Shown in pieces: positions 5,340-5,390 of a stretch of 5,390 bases of DNA (the first letter of the stretch is position 1; the number at the start of each line of letters is the position of its first letter). A model generated the notes under the pieces. That model made no database searches, was not told where the DNA came from, and worked only from the letters and a program-made list of their open reading frames with translations. Where the stretch lies: positions 1 to 5,390 of the forward strand of contig JAKRWB010000491.1 in NCBI GenBank assembly GCA_022353185.1, given 5' to 3'. The stretch is from ANME-2 cluster archaeon. GTDB taxonomy: Archaea > Halobacteriota > Methanosarcinia > Methanosarcinales > Methanocomedenaceae. Position numbers and translations under genes: made by a program.

Positions 5340-5390
5340 ATATAAGGTATTTCAGTTTATAATATGTATAAATCTAATATAAAATATACT
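5340..5390. other. AT-rich non-coding upstream region
   Basis: These 51 bases are nearly all A and T and hold no reading frame of note. They lie just outside the inverted-repeat element and may contain the original operon promoter (TTTATACATATTATAAA on the minus strand) or the edge of the intergenic region. Together with 5157-5339 they form the only gene-free stretch in the window. Confidence 0.5.

Noticed and set aside
5180..5350. Target-site duplication flanking the inverted-repeat element
   Set aside because: The bases outside the repeats (ending TAACA on the left, beginning ATATA on the right) do not form a direct repeat of 2-9 bp at any plausible boundary.
5157..5390. Riboswitch (cobalamin or nickel/cobalt type) upstream of the operon
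   Set aside because: The leader is short and AT-rich, with no conserved B12-box-like or NiCo-type sequence. The only structure is the inverted-repeat element.

Overview
The window reads as archaeal DNA, most likely from a Euryarchaeota/Halobacteriota anaerobe of the methanogen or methanotroph (ANME-like) kind. Support comes from a PGF-CTERM (archaeosortase) anchor on a secreted protein, an archaeal Shine-Dalgarno sequence (AGGTGATC), a stomatin-like slipin, a CooC-type nickel-insertion ATPase and dockerin repeats of the INMQDVT type. The exact lineage is an inference. GC content is moderate in the genes and low in the only non-coding stretch.

All six genes lie on the minus strand and form one tightly packed apparent operon, transcribed from about position 5156 down past position 1. 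In order they are: (1) a small secreted cohesin protein with a C-terminal PGF membrane anchor (4578-5156); (2) a secreted ABC-transporter substrate-binding protein of the FecB/BtuF type with an N-terminal type I dockerin (3267-4571); (3) a class I SAM-dependent methyltransferase (2369-3193); (4) a CooC/MinD-type P-loop ATPase with a CxC motif (1584-2363); (5) a slipin/stomatin SPFH membrane protein (815-1591); (6) a FecCD-type permease, cut off by the window edge (1-805). Most junctions are a few bases apart or overlap. The one larger gap, 64 nt between genes 2 and 3, contains a possible hairpin.

The central idea is a two-part, cell-surface-tethered uptake system. The binding protein has a signal peptide but neither a lipobox cysteine nor a C-terminal membrane segment. 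It carries a dockerin instead, and the gene directly upstream encodes a membrane-anchored cohesin. The likely arrangement is that the cohesin sits in the membrane, holds the dockerin-bearing binding protein at the cell surface, and the ligand passes to the FecCD permease. The CooC-type ATPase suggests the cargo is linked to nickel (free or chelated) or another cofactor metal. A corrinoid or iron chelate is also possible, because this permease/binding-protein family handles all of these. The roles of the methyltransferase and the slipin are not known from sequence.

Upstream of the operon (5157-5390) there is no gene. This AT-rich stretch holds a 148-bp element bounded by perfect 17-bp terminal inverted repeats, which looks like a MITE or IS remnant and ends about 35 bp before the cohesin start codon. 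It may have separated the operon from its original promoter or supplied a new one.
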